Shown here one piece after another: positions 1 through 5,442 of a stretch of DNA of 5,442 nt. The position numbers and the translations under genes are program-made. Under the pieces are notes generated by a model that saw nothing but the letters and a program-made list of their open reading frames with translations, was not told the origin of the DNA and did not search any database. Numbering within the stretch: position 1 is the first letter of the stretch; each line of letters opens with the position of its first letter. This DNA is from Desulfobacterales bacterium (GTDB lineage: Bacteria; Desulfobacterota; Desulfobacteria; Desulfobacterales; Desulfobacteraceae). The stretch covers positions 1 through 5,442 of the forward strand of contig JAKSBO010000727.1 of assembly GCA_022361095.1 (NCBI GenBank), read 5' to 3'.

Positions 1-164
1 TCCTCAGGCAAAAAAAGAAAAATAAATCGAAAAAAATGGAGGCTCAGATCCACTGACAGAAATATAATGAGAATTTCGTTGATATTCTGCGACTTGCTTG
101 AAAGCGGTCGCCCCCAACTCAAGCAGATCTCCTTGGGAAGACATTGCAACAATTCTATTCTCTT

Positions 165-1016
165 TTAATAACAGCGCATAATATTCAGCGCACGTTCCAG
201 CCGTTGACAAAAAAACCGGATACACTCTTTCCGGAATGCCAGACCCTTAAAATATTCACTGCCGCCGATAGAGATTGTGGGGCAGTCCACGTCCATGCCC
301 ATACCTTCAAACATGCAGCGCCAGCTTTCTTCGGGGCCCATCAGGTCGTCTTCCACATGGATACCGGCAAGGAACATCATGGGAACCAGGCGGATGCGGG
401 TGAAACCCTGTTGGGCGTGGACCTGACGGATTTTCCCGGCAACACTGTTGATATTGGGGATGCCTTCGACCGTAGCCGCATACACATTGTCATAAAGCCC
501 GGACACAAGATGGTCGATGCCCATATAAACCATGTTCACCGGATCTGCCGCCAGGGGCGTACCGTGCAGGGCCAGCAGATTGATTTCCTTTTCCCCGGTC
601 AAAAAATCCTTTGAAACCTCTTCAAGCACCTGCTCAACAAAATCCCATCGATGGCAGAGTGTTTCGCCCATGACCACCCGCAGCCCCGGATAATAGAGAG
701 AAGATTCCCTGACCTGCTGATATTCCGTTCCCGGAAATACATGCAGCGGCTGAACAACCGCTTTTCGGTAGCCGTCGGCCTCCACCTTTCCCAATATTTC
801 CAAAAGGCTCGGCAGCCCTTTTTTCCTGCGGATGATCTCCGAGGTATAGGCCCAGTAAATGCCGTAATCGGCAAATTGTTCGGCAATCTGAGTTTGGACC
901 GCGTCCATGGCGTCCCGGCCCCGGGATGATGACCCGAACGCCGCAATGACAATTGCCGGTTGTTCTTTGAGCCTTGGCTGGCGCATTTTTCGACCAATGT
1001 AACCATGTTGATGCAT
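165..1016 (-). CDS. cbiK: Sirohydrochlorin cobaltochelatase, CbiK family
   Basis: The 283-residue product matches the CbiK family, which inserts Co2+ into sirohydrochlorin (precorrin-2 in some organisms) early in anaerobic cobalamin synthesis. Visible family marks: an N-terminal strand and loop AIVIAAFGSSSRG (residues 21-33); the LHVFPGTEY segment (91-99), matching the family's 'LHIINGDEY' with its His and Glu; ALHGTP with the metal-site His151; VEGIPN (183-188); and MMFLAGIHVEDDL with the second metal-site His220. Length is close to the roughly 260-300 residues usual for the family, so it looks intact. There is no signal peptide, so it is predicted cytoplasmic, unlike the periplasmic CbiK form known in Desulfovibrio. 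The ATG at 1016 follows an AAAGGAGT ribosome-binding site with an 8-base spacer. It starts 35 bases after the broken receptor gene and probably shares its riboswitch-controlled transcript. Function in B12 synthesis is confident. A role linked to metal or tetrapyrrole uptake is possible from context. Confidence 0.9.
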   Translation of the reverse strand: MHQHGYIGRKMRQPRLKEQPAIVIAAFGSSSRGRDAMDAVQTQIAEQFADYGIYWAYTSEIIRRKKGLPSLLEILGKVEADGYRKAVVQPLHVFPGTEYQQVRESSLYYPGLRVVMGETLCHRWDFVEQVLEEVSKDFLTGEKEINLLALHGTPLAADPVNMVYMGIDHLVSGLYDNVYAATVEGIPNINSVAGKIRQVHAQQGFTRIRLVPMMFLAGIHVEDDLMGPEESWRCMFEGMGMDVDCPTISIGGSEYFKGLAFRKECIRFFCQRLERALNIMRCY

Positions 1017-1051
1017 AATTGATCACTCCTTTGTCTTTGTTCAGACACGAT

Positions 1052-1418
1052 TTAAAAATGATAACTGAACCCGGCTTCGACATATACACCGTTTTGGACA
1101 TAGTAGGCGTTTTTAAGTTCGCCATCGGAATCCAGCTTGCCGGATGAGTTGGATACATATTCAAGATCTTCATCAAAAATATTTTTACCCAGGACCCAGA
1201 ACTTCCAATCGCTCCAGGTATAGGCCACCCGCAGGTCAAAGGTGGTTTTGTCCGGTAATGATGGAAAGGCTTGCAGGCGTGTCAACCGCCCTGGCCTTCC
1301 GGGTTGAGGTGACAACGATTTCGTCTAATTTATGAACAGCATCAACATCTTGTCCGGCCAACACCGCCACCGGAAAACTACACAGCATTACAGCAAGAAC
1401 CACTAAACCGGATTTCAT
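1052..1418 (-). pseudogene. TonB-dependent outer-membrane receptor (BtuB-like), internal deletion and frameshift
   Basis: The 5' part starts at ATG 1418 after a strong GGAGG site. It encodes a signal peptide (MKSGLVVLAVMLCSFPVAVLAG), then a TonB-box/plug start, DEIVVTSTRKARAVDTPASLSIIT. It stops at 1236 after 60 residues. The 3' part, in another frame and open from about 1315 to 1052, encodes the last barrel strands: TTFDLRVAYTW, FWVLGKNIFDEDLEY, then the C-terminal YVEAGFSYHF. Ending in an aromatic Phe is typical of outer-membrane barrels. Family members are about 600-700 residues; here only about 120 codons remain, so nearly all of the plug and barrel is gone. The frame change falls around 1236-1270, beside the sequence ACCGGACAAA (minus strand). 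The upstream B12 riboswitch implies that the parent was a corrinoid or cobalt-related receptor. No functional product is expected, although a 60-residue secreted peptide could still be made. An assembly error is the main alternative. Confidence 0.88.
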
Positions 1419-1542
1419 CTTCCCTCCTTCGCCGTGCTTTTGAATAAAATTGTGTGGAGATAGAAACGAATTTTACCCATTTTGCACCGCTACGGTTTTG
1501 GATCCGGAATCAGTAAAGATTTAATTTTATTTTAAATAACAA

Positions 1543-1580
1543 AATCCCAGACCCTTTAGTTAAAAGATTGATCTGGGATT
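1543..1580 (-). terminator. Intrinsic-terminator-like hairpin, riboswitch expression platform
   Basis: On the minus strand a perfect 9-bp stem, AATCCCAGA (1580-1572) with TCTGGGATT (1551-1543), encloses a 20-base loop. It is followed directly by a U-rich stretch, TTGTTATTT. The hairpin lies between the cobalamin aptamer and the receptor start, where a B12 riboswitch terminator is expected. The stem is only moderately GC-rich and the U-tract is interrupted, so efficiency is uncertain. Its 5' arm can also pair with the aptamer's closing stem (see findings). Confidence 0.65.
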
Positions 1581-1639
1581 CCCTGGTTTTTTCCGCAGTC
1601 ATGGTATACCAGCCTTGTCCTCGGGCGATATAAAATACA

Positions 1640-1797
1640 TTCCCAGGCAGATATTCTGACTTTCGGATCATTCTAATAACTGCGCCTTCCCAACAGTCAG
1701 TCAGTGGCTGAATTGCAGCGTTCGTCCCCGAATACAGCGGCGGGCCCGTCCCTGATTCCCACAGGGTTCCCTTTTAAGCCTTAGCGGCACCTGAAAA
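1640..1797 (-). promoter_or_regulatory. Adenosylcobalamin (B12) riboswitch aptamer
   Basis: The minus-strand RNA carries the conserved cobalamin-riboswitch elements in order: GGTGCC (1791-1786); AAAAGGGAA; the CCCTG-TGGGAAT-CAGGG hairpin; GGGCCCGCCGCTGT; GCCACTG; GGGAAGG; and the B12 box AAAGTCAGAATATCTGCC (1663-1646). A closing P1 stem of 8 pairs, UUUUCAGG (1797-1790) with CCUGGGAA (1647-1640), includes two G-U pairs. This class binds adenosylcobalamin or related corrinoids and turns expression down when B12 is plentiful. Its target here is the unit made of the broken receptor and cbiK, about 220 bases downstream. All core blocks look intact, so the switch is probably still functional. Confidence 0.95.
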
Positions 1798-1805
1798 CTG
1801 GCTGG

Positions 1806-1834
1806 ACTATTCTCTATAAGATTGTAAATGTCAA
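1806..1834 (-). promoter_or_regulatory. Sigma70-like promoter of the riboswitch operon
   Basis: On the minus strand a perfect -35 TTGACA (1834-1829) is followed after 17 bases by AATAGT (1811-1806), matching the -10 consensus at four of six positions. Transcription would start near 1798-1799, right at the 5' side of the aptamer's P1 stem. This agreement between promoter and riboswitch edge supports the call. No start site has been measured. Confidence 0.65.
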
Positions 1835-1901
1835 GATTTTTTCAAAGGATTATGCGGGGCAATACGAATGAACGGCCAAACAGGGGACCAAGCCTTCTTT
1901 T

Positions 1902-2282
1902 TTAATCCAGAGAAACAATCCAATTTTCCGGAAACTGCCCTGGGGTTAAAGGTGCTGCCAGGACTTTATTAATATTGTCGAGTACAACACGGGACAGAGC
2001 ATTTAAAAAATTCAATTGCCACTCAAAGCCTTCATCTGCATTCTGTTGTTCTGCGGCAATGAAGGCCGGGCCGGCCGTCATAAACGCCCAGACCGAATAA
2101 TTAAAGTATTGCTTGGCTCCCAAGCGTTCGGAGATTTCCAAAGCGGTATTGTAAGCCTTGGTCAAGAAGGCGGAATAGTATTCAATAAGCTCTATGAGCT
2201 GTGGCAGCTTTTCAGGAACCTCAAAAGGATCTATTGTCAGTATTGTGGTGCGTACTTTATCAATATCAAATCTGTATTCCAT
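1902..2282 (-). CDS. Hypothetical protein, 126 residues
   Basis: I do not recognise this family. The predicted protein is acidic and mostly helical. The stretch EVPEKLPQLIELIEYYSAF (21-39) reads as an amphipathic helix. Residues about 60-77 (FNYSVWAFMTAGPAFIAA) are mildly hydrophobic, but too short and mixed to call a membrane span with confidence. Another helix covers about 88-109, and the C-terminus is PENWIVSLD. There is no signal peptide, metal-binding Cys/His cluster or known catalytic motif. The ATG at 2282 is chosen because GGGGA lies 4 bases upstream. The frame stays open further up, with an ATG at 2297 and a TTG at 2328-2330, but neither has a good ribosome-binding site. The gene stands alone: its downstream neighbour, the riboswitch operon, has its own promoter. 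The aromatic-rich, plausibly folded sequence favours a real gene, but no function can be assigned. Confidence 0.65.
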   Translation of the reverse strand: MEYRFDIDKVRTTILTIDPFEVPEKLPQLIELIEYYSAFLTKAYNTALEISERLGAKQYFNYSVWAFMTAGPAFIAAEQQNADEGFEWQLNFLNALSRVVLDNINKVLAAPLTPGQFPENWIVSLD

Positions 2283-2331
2283 AAATTCCCCAAACATCCA
2301 GGCTGTTGAATTTTCGTATAAAAGCACCAAT

Positions 2332-2398
2332 AAGCAGCCAAACTGCTTTCATGTTTTGTCGAAGGCCGGGCCTGAGTGTTGACAGGCCAGGCAGGCCC
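2332..2398. repeat. Cluster of short inverted repeats between divergent genes
   Basis: Two structures sit side by side upstream of the hypothetical gene. AAGCAG-CCAAA-CTGCTT (2332-2348) is a perfect 6-bp hairpin with a 5-base loop. GGGCCTG (2368-2374) can pair either with CAGGCC at 2383-2388 (6 bp) or with CAGGCCC at 2392-2398 (7 bp), so two mutually exclusive hairpins are possible. Neither is followed by a T-run on either strand, so they do not look like terminators. They could be operator sites or a leader structure for the minus-strand gene. The function is unknown. Confidence 0.45.
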
Positions 2399-2525
2399 AT
2401 AGCCGTTATTGCCGGTCTTATATCACCAATATCAATATTTTTTTAAACGGTAAAGACGATTTCCAGGCGGCCCCGATCCATCACGGTTTATCAACAATAG
2501 GGAAAAATATTACAAATCTAATGTG

Positions 2526-2567
2526 TTGACTTTATGGTCCATGCCATTTAAAGGAAATATATATAAT
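2526..2567 (+). promoter_or_regulatory. Possible promoter of the GGDEF gene
   Basis: An exact TATAAT (2562-2567) lies 35 bases before the ATG, inside an AT-rich stretch, but no good -35 is found 17 bases upstream of it. A TTGACT (2526-2531) exists but has only TAAAGG (2549-2554) at the right spacing. One of the two could serve as the start signal; the sequence alone does not decide. Confidence 0.3.
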
Positions 2568-2602
2568 CAAACGCTCTTAAGCCAACGAACACAGGACAAA
2601 AA

Positions 2603-3643
2603 ATGGAAATACCCAAGGCCCTTTTAGACCGGTTAAAAAGGAACGAAGAAATAGCTCGAAAATTCAACGAGATTGAAATCAGCATCCTCTCGATTCTTGA
2701 TTTTCATAATTTCTTTGACAGGCTCCTCACTGAGATATCGGATAAATTCTCCATCCCGCACATCTGGGTGGCCATAATCTCAGAAGGACGCCTGGCCAGG
2801 CACCTGGAAGATAACCACGATTCCAGGGAACTTTCTGCGTCCATGGTCAATGTGACCCAGCAGATTTTTTCATCCATCGTGAGCACCCCAAAGCCCCTGC
2901 TGGCCAACACCGGCCTTTGGGACTATAAACAAATTATCCCACAAACCCTGGACCAGGATATCGGTTCCATTGCCATTGCCCCCATCTCTCTGGACGGAGA
3001 AATTGTGGGCAGCATCAACCAGGCAGATCCGAATCCCAAGCGCTTTAAACCCGGTATCGACACCTCACTTTTGGAACAGCTCGCGCTTAAGGTATCTCTG
3101 TGTCTGTCCAATGTCACCGCCCATGAGCAACTCAAATTTTTAGCCTTTCACGATCCTTTAACCGGTTTGCTGAACCGGGGCGTGATGAAACGGGTTCTGG
3201 AACGGGAATTTTCAAGGGCAAAGCGCTACGAAACAGATCTATCCCTCATCTTTCTGGATCTGGACGACTTTAAAACCATCAACGACACCGCAGGCCACGA
3301 CATCGGCGACCAGGTCCTGTGCCTGGTGGCCCGGGCACTGACCGCCCAGAAAAGGCAGTCCGATATCGTGGCACGCTTCGCCGGAGATGAGTTCATCGTC
3401 ATCCTGCCGTCAAGCAATACCTCCCATGCAGAGAACTACATCCACCGGGTTCAGCATTACCTGGAAAAGACCCCGCTGAATGATGGGGAAAAAGATCATT
3501 TCATCCGGCTCAGCCATGGTATCTCCAATATCCTGGATGCCGATATCAAAGAGGCCTCCGACATGGTTAAAATCGCAGACAACCGCATGTATCAGATTAA
3601 ATCAATAAAAAAACGGCCTGGCTTAGCTCACGGCAAAGATTAA
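2603..3643 (+). CDS. Diguanylate cyclase with N-terminal DUF484/GAF-like sensor
   Basis: This 346-residue soluble protein is predicted to make cyclic di-GMP from two GTP. Residues about 10-170 resemble the DUF484/GAF-like fold: an N-terminal helix, IPHIWVAII (51-59), and GSIAIAPISLDGEIVG...DPNPKRFKPGIDTSLLEQLA (121-161), which carries the family's 'D-P-RF-PG' block. A GGDEF domain follows from FHDPLTGLLNR (182-192) to ADNRMYQIK (325-333). The metal- and GTP-binding segment FLDLDDFKTINDTAGHDIGD (217-236) is complete. The signature is AGDEF (260-264), a variant often found in active enzymes. RQSD (251-254) lies five residues before it, which is the RxxD product-inhibition site. There is no membrane segment, so the sensor should read a cytoplasmic signal, which is unknown. 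The ATG at 2603 has AGGA six bases upstream. The gene stands alone and converges on the synthase gene, 31 bases away. Activity is likely but inferred. Confidence 0.88.
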   Translation: MEIPKALLDRLKRNEEIARKFNEIEISILSILDFHNFFDRLLTEISDKFSIPHIWVAIISEGRLARHLEDNHDSRELSASMVNVTQQIFSSIVSTPKPLLANTGLWDYKQIIPQTLDQDIGSIAIAPISLDGEIVGSINQADPNPKRFKPGIDTSLLEQLALKVSLCLSNVTAHEQLKFLAFHDPLTGLLNRGVMKRVLEREFSRAKRYETDLSLIFLDLDDFKTINDTAGHDIGDQVLCLVARALTAQKRQSDIVARFAGDEFIVILPSSNTSHAENYIHRVQHYLEKTPLNDGEKDHFIRLSHGISNILDADIKEASDMVKIADNRMYQIKSIKKRPGLAHGKD

Positions 3644-3674
3644 ACACTAATATTGCAGACCTAAGGAAAAAGCC

Positions 3675-4916
3675 TTAAAGCGCAGCGGGTCCTTTAAGAA
3701 TAAGGCTGGTATTTATACCGCCAAAGGCAAAACTCTGGACAGCGGCGCACCGAATCGTTGTCTCCATCAGTTCCGGCGTATGCCGGATCATGGCGCATCG
3801 GTCATCCACCTGATCCAGGTTGAGCGTGGGGACAATAAATCCCTTTTCCATCATATGTAGGGTGAGGATGGCTTCAATGACACCGCAGGCGGCAATGGTG
3901 TGTCCCATGTAGCTTTTCAGAGCGCTGACCCATGGGGTGTTTTTATACACATTGTTAATGGCCCGGGCCTCGATTACGTCCCCGATATGGGTGGCCGTGG
4001 CGTGGGCACTGATAAAATCAATCCGGTCCGCAGAAACTTGTGCATTTTCAAGGCCCATCGCAAGCACCTGGGTGACCCCGGTAAGATCGGGCATAATGAG
4101 GTTGCCGCCGTTATTATTTGTGGCGAAACCGATCACCTCCCCAAGAATTGTTGCGCCCCGTTTTCTGGCGGATTCAAATTCCTCCAGCATGACCGCACCG
4201 GCCCCCTCGCCCACCACCAGTCCGTCCCGTTCGGCATCAAAGGGCCGGGGGGTTTTATGCGGGGTGTCATTGTAATGTGTGGAACAGGCCAACAGATTAT
4301 CAAATACAGCCACCGTGGTGGTGTCGTACTCTTCGGCACCGCCGCAGATCATGGCGTCCTGAACGCCGAACTTAATCATCTCGTAACCGAATCCGATGGA
4401 TTGGCTGCTGGTGGTGCAGGCAGACGGAGAGCTGATGACCCGTCCTGTTATTTCAAACATCCGGGTAATGTTAACGGCGGTGGTATGGACCATTGATTTG
4501 AGATAGTCAGCACCCGAAATGGAGAGCATATCGGTGGATTGATCACTAAAGCAGGCCTGGTACACTTTTTTTAGTACCGCAGTGGAGCCGTGGGAAGACC
4601 CAAAGGCGACCCCGACCCTGCCCGAAGAAAGAAACGGCTTGTCCAGCCCGGACTGCCGGATGACGTCATCCACAACCCTGCAGGCCGCAAAGGATACCGG
4701 TCCCATGGTTTTACGAAATTTTCTTGGGAAGTCGTAGGCCAGATCCTCATCCACCGTTCCAAACACGCTGGTATTGAGCTGCTCAACCAAAAGCTCATCA
4801 GCCCTGATGCGGCCCACACCGGATATGCCGGTTTCAAGGTTTTTAAGGATATCCGCCTTGGTGCAGCCAATGGGCGTTATGGCGGAACATCCGGTTATGA
4901 CAACGCGTCTTTCCAT
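3675..4916 (-). CDS. Beta-ketoacyl-ACP synthase, FabF/FabB-like
   Basis: The 413-residue protein has the length and motifs of a condensing enzyme that joins an acyl group to a malonyl-ACP unit with loss of CO2. It starts MERRVVITG, as the family does. The active-site Cys167 sits in PSACTTSSQSIG, His305 in SAHATATHIGD, and Lys334/His339 in ALKSYMGHTIAACG, so the Cys-His-His triad is intact. The C-terminal SFAFGGINTSLIL (395-407) matches the family's glycine-rich block. Departures from housekeeping FabF (AHATATH for the usual AHGTST, FAFGG for FGFGG) suggest a specialised synthase, as found in aryl-polyene or other secondary-lipid clusters; this is inference. It lies 70 bases after the ACP gene on the same strand and probably shares its transcript. 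No good ribosome-binding site is seen before ATG 4916, which may mean weak translation. It is not a chain-length-factor (Cys-less) protein. Confidence 0.9.
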   Translation of the reverse strand: MERRVVITGCSAITPIGCTKADILKNLETGISGVGRIRADELLVEQLNTSVFGTVDEDLAYDFPRKFRKTMGPVSFAACRVVDDVIRQSGLDKPFLSSGRVGVAFGSSHGSTAVLKKVYQACFSDQSTDMLSISGADYLKSMVHTTAVNITRMFEITGRVISSPSACTTSSQSIGFGYEMIKFGVQDAMICGGAEEYDTTTVAVFDNLLACSTHYNDTPHKTPRPFDAERDGLVVGEGAGAVMLEEFESARKRGATILGEVIGFATNNNGGNLIMPDLTGVTQVLAMGLENAQVSADRIDFISAHATATHIGDVIEARAINNVYKNTPWVSALKSYMGHTIAACGVIEAILTLHMMEKGFIVPTLNLDQVDDRCAMIRHTPELMETTIRCAAVQSFAFGGINTSLILKGPAAL

Positions 4917-4986
4917 TCGTATTTGATCACTGTTTCAACGTTTTAATGCTTGGGGATACAAGCCCGATACGGATAAAGAATCTTAT

Positions 4987-5241
4987 TTATGCCCTTTCCG
5001 CCATGGCCTTTTCAATAAAATCAACGATCTGCCTGACGGTGCGTATGGACATGGCAGCCTCTTCCTCATCCCGGGTCAGTTTGCCTTCCATCAAGGTCTC
5101 GATTTCCCGGAGTAATTCAATGGCATCAATACTGTCAAAACCATGGTCGGCATTAAGGTCATCGTCAACGCCGACATCGGACATCTCAAAACTGGTTTCG
5201 ATAAAATTAATAATATTGGTCTGTATTTCGTCTCGATCCAT
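4987..5241 (-). CDS. Acyl carrier protein
   Basis: This 84-residue acidic protein has the size and fold signature of an acyl carrier protein. The motif HGFDSIDAIELLREIE (33-48) places the phosphopantetheine-bearing serine at Ser37, in the DSI context. The last helix is TVRQIVDFIEKAM (68-80). After 4'-phosphopantetheine transfer it would carry growing acyl chains for the neighbouring ketosynthase. The ATG at 5241 immediately follows the TGA of the upstream gene (TGAATG) and has AAAGGA about eight bases upstream, so translation is probably coupled. The DSIDA form and a ketosynthase next door suggest a carrier dedicated to this cluster rather than the general fatty-acid AcpP, which normally reads DSLD. 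The function class is confident; the pathway is not known. Confidence 0.92.
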   Translation of the reverse strand: MDRDEIQTNIINFIETSFEMSDVGVDDDLNADHGFDSIDAIELLREIETLMEGKLTRDEEEAAMSIRTVRQIVDFIEKAMAERA

Positions 5242-5442
5242 TCACCGTATCCTTTTATGATAATTCTTTCGAACCTTTTTTCCCCTGTCTTTTGCTCTCC
5301 AAAGCATATAGTCATTATCATAATTCACTGTGAATGAAAACATTATCCATGGGACTGTCCAGGGCATTACCCTGTAACTTGCCTCCTGGTTAATGTCAGT
5401 TTTGAATAACGGCCATGGGCCGACCTGGTCTATCAGCACCCA
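5242..5442 (-). CDS. C-terminal end of an unrecognised protein (partial)
   Basis: The frame is open from the right edge of the window to a TGA at 5242-5244 that directly abuts the ACP start. At least 66 residues are visible and the true start lies outside. The sequence is rich in Trp, Tyr and Phe (GPWPLFKTD; YRVMPWTVPWIMFSFTVNY, a hydrophobic run of about 19 residues) and ends in a strongly basic tail, WRAKDRGKKVRKNYHKRIR. The basic tail after a hydrophobic stretch could mean membrane association, but it is not a clear transmembrane helix. I do not recognise the family. The zero-gap junction with the ACP argues that it is a real gene of the same operon and likely of the same acyl-processing pathway. 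Confidence 0.6.
   Translation of the reverse strand, partial: WVLIDQVGPWPLFKTDINQEASYRVMPWTVPWIMFSFTVNYDNDYMLWRAKDRGKKVRKNYHKRIR

Noticed and set aside
1..144. 46-residue minus-strand open frame from ATG 144, as a separate small gene
   Set aside because: It has no convincing ribosome-binding site, lies in AT-rich sequence, and ends in a Phe-rich low-complexity stretch. Treated only as a possible fragment.
144..614. Plus-strand open frame of 156 residues opposite cbiK
   Set aside because: It lies fully antisense to a gene with clear CbiK motifs, has no ribosome-binding site of note, and its His-rich sequence reads as an antisense artefact.
634..1239. Minus-strand open frame bridging the receptor remnant and cbiK
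   Set aside because: It overlaps the motif-bearing frames of both genes in another frame and shows no family features, so it is not a real fusion gene.
3662..3698. Hairpins TAAGG/CCTTA and CTTAAAG/CTTTAAG between the convergent genes, as a bidirectional terminator
   Set aside because: The stems are short and AT-rich with no adjacent T-run on either strand, and the second includes coding bases of the synthase. Not strong enough to call.
3900..4496. Plus-strand open frame of 198 residues opposite the ketosynthase
   Set aside because: It is antisense to the conserved ketosynthase core, and its Gly/His-rich composition is explained by complementing that gene. No recognisable domain is present.
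4948..4963. GCTTG/CAAGC hairpin between the ACP and synthase genes, as a terminator
   Set aside because: It has only five pairs and is followed by ATTAAAACG rather than a T-run. The two genes are more simply read as one transcript.
4946..5260. Plus-strand Ser/Ile-rich open frame opposite the ACP
   Set aside because: It is antisense to a well-supported ACP gene and has low-complexity composition.

Overview
The window looks like chromosomal DNA from an anaerobic Deltaproteobacterium-type organism, most plausibly a sulfate reducer of the Desulfobacterales. That placement is an inference from three things: a class II cobaltochelatase (CbiK) placed behind a B12-riboswitch-controlled outer-membrane receptor, moderate GC content, and the general flavour of the proteins. 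Nothing in the window is a taxonomic marker. No rRNA, tRNA, insertion sequence or CRISPR array was seen.

Left part (about 1-1834, all read on the minus strand): a complete B12-responsive transcription unit. A sigma70-like promoter (1806-1834) leads into a well-formed cobalamin riboswitch (1640-1797). An intrinsic-terminator-like hairpin (1543-1580) follows, and then the operon proper. The first gene (1418-1052) has the start and the end of a TonB-dependent receptor but lacks the whole middle, and the two halves are in different frames, so it is a deletion pseudogene. The second gene, cbiK (1016-165), is intact and encodes an anaerobic-pathway sirohydrochlorin cobaltochelatase. The regulatory apparatus therefore now controls cbiK behind a wrecked receptor.

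Middle (1835-3643): a small orphan gene of unknown function on the minus strand (2282-1902), a non-coding stretch with clustered inverted repeats (2332-2398), and a plus-strand gene for a DUF484/GAF-like plus GGDEF protein (2603-3643). The latter is a probable diguanylate cyclase with a product-inhibition site.

Right part (3675-5442, minus strand, convergent with the GGDEF gene): the downstream end of a fatty-acid/polyketide-type cluster. It runs from the C-terminal end of an unrecognised protein (entering from the right edge), through an acyl carrier protein whose ATG directly abuts that protein's stop, to a FabF-like beta-ketoacyl-ACP synthase with an intact Cys-His-His triad. The ACP and synthase probably work together on carrier-bound acyl chains in a specialised pathway (aryl-polyene-like or another secondary lipid) rather than in housekeeping fatty acid synthesis. 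The rest of the cluster lies outside the window.

I do not see convincing evidence for a wholly new system. The most informative item is the broken receptor behind an apparently intact riboswitch, with a visible candidate antiterminator/terminator switch.
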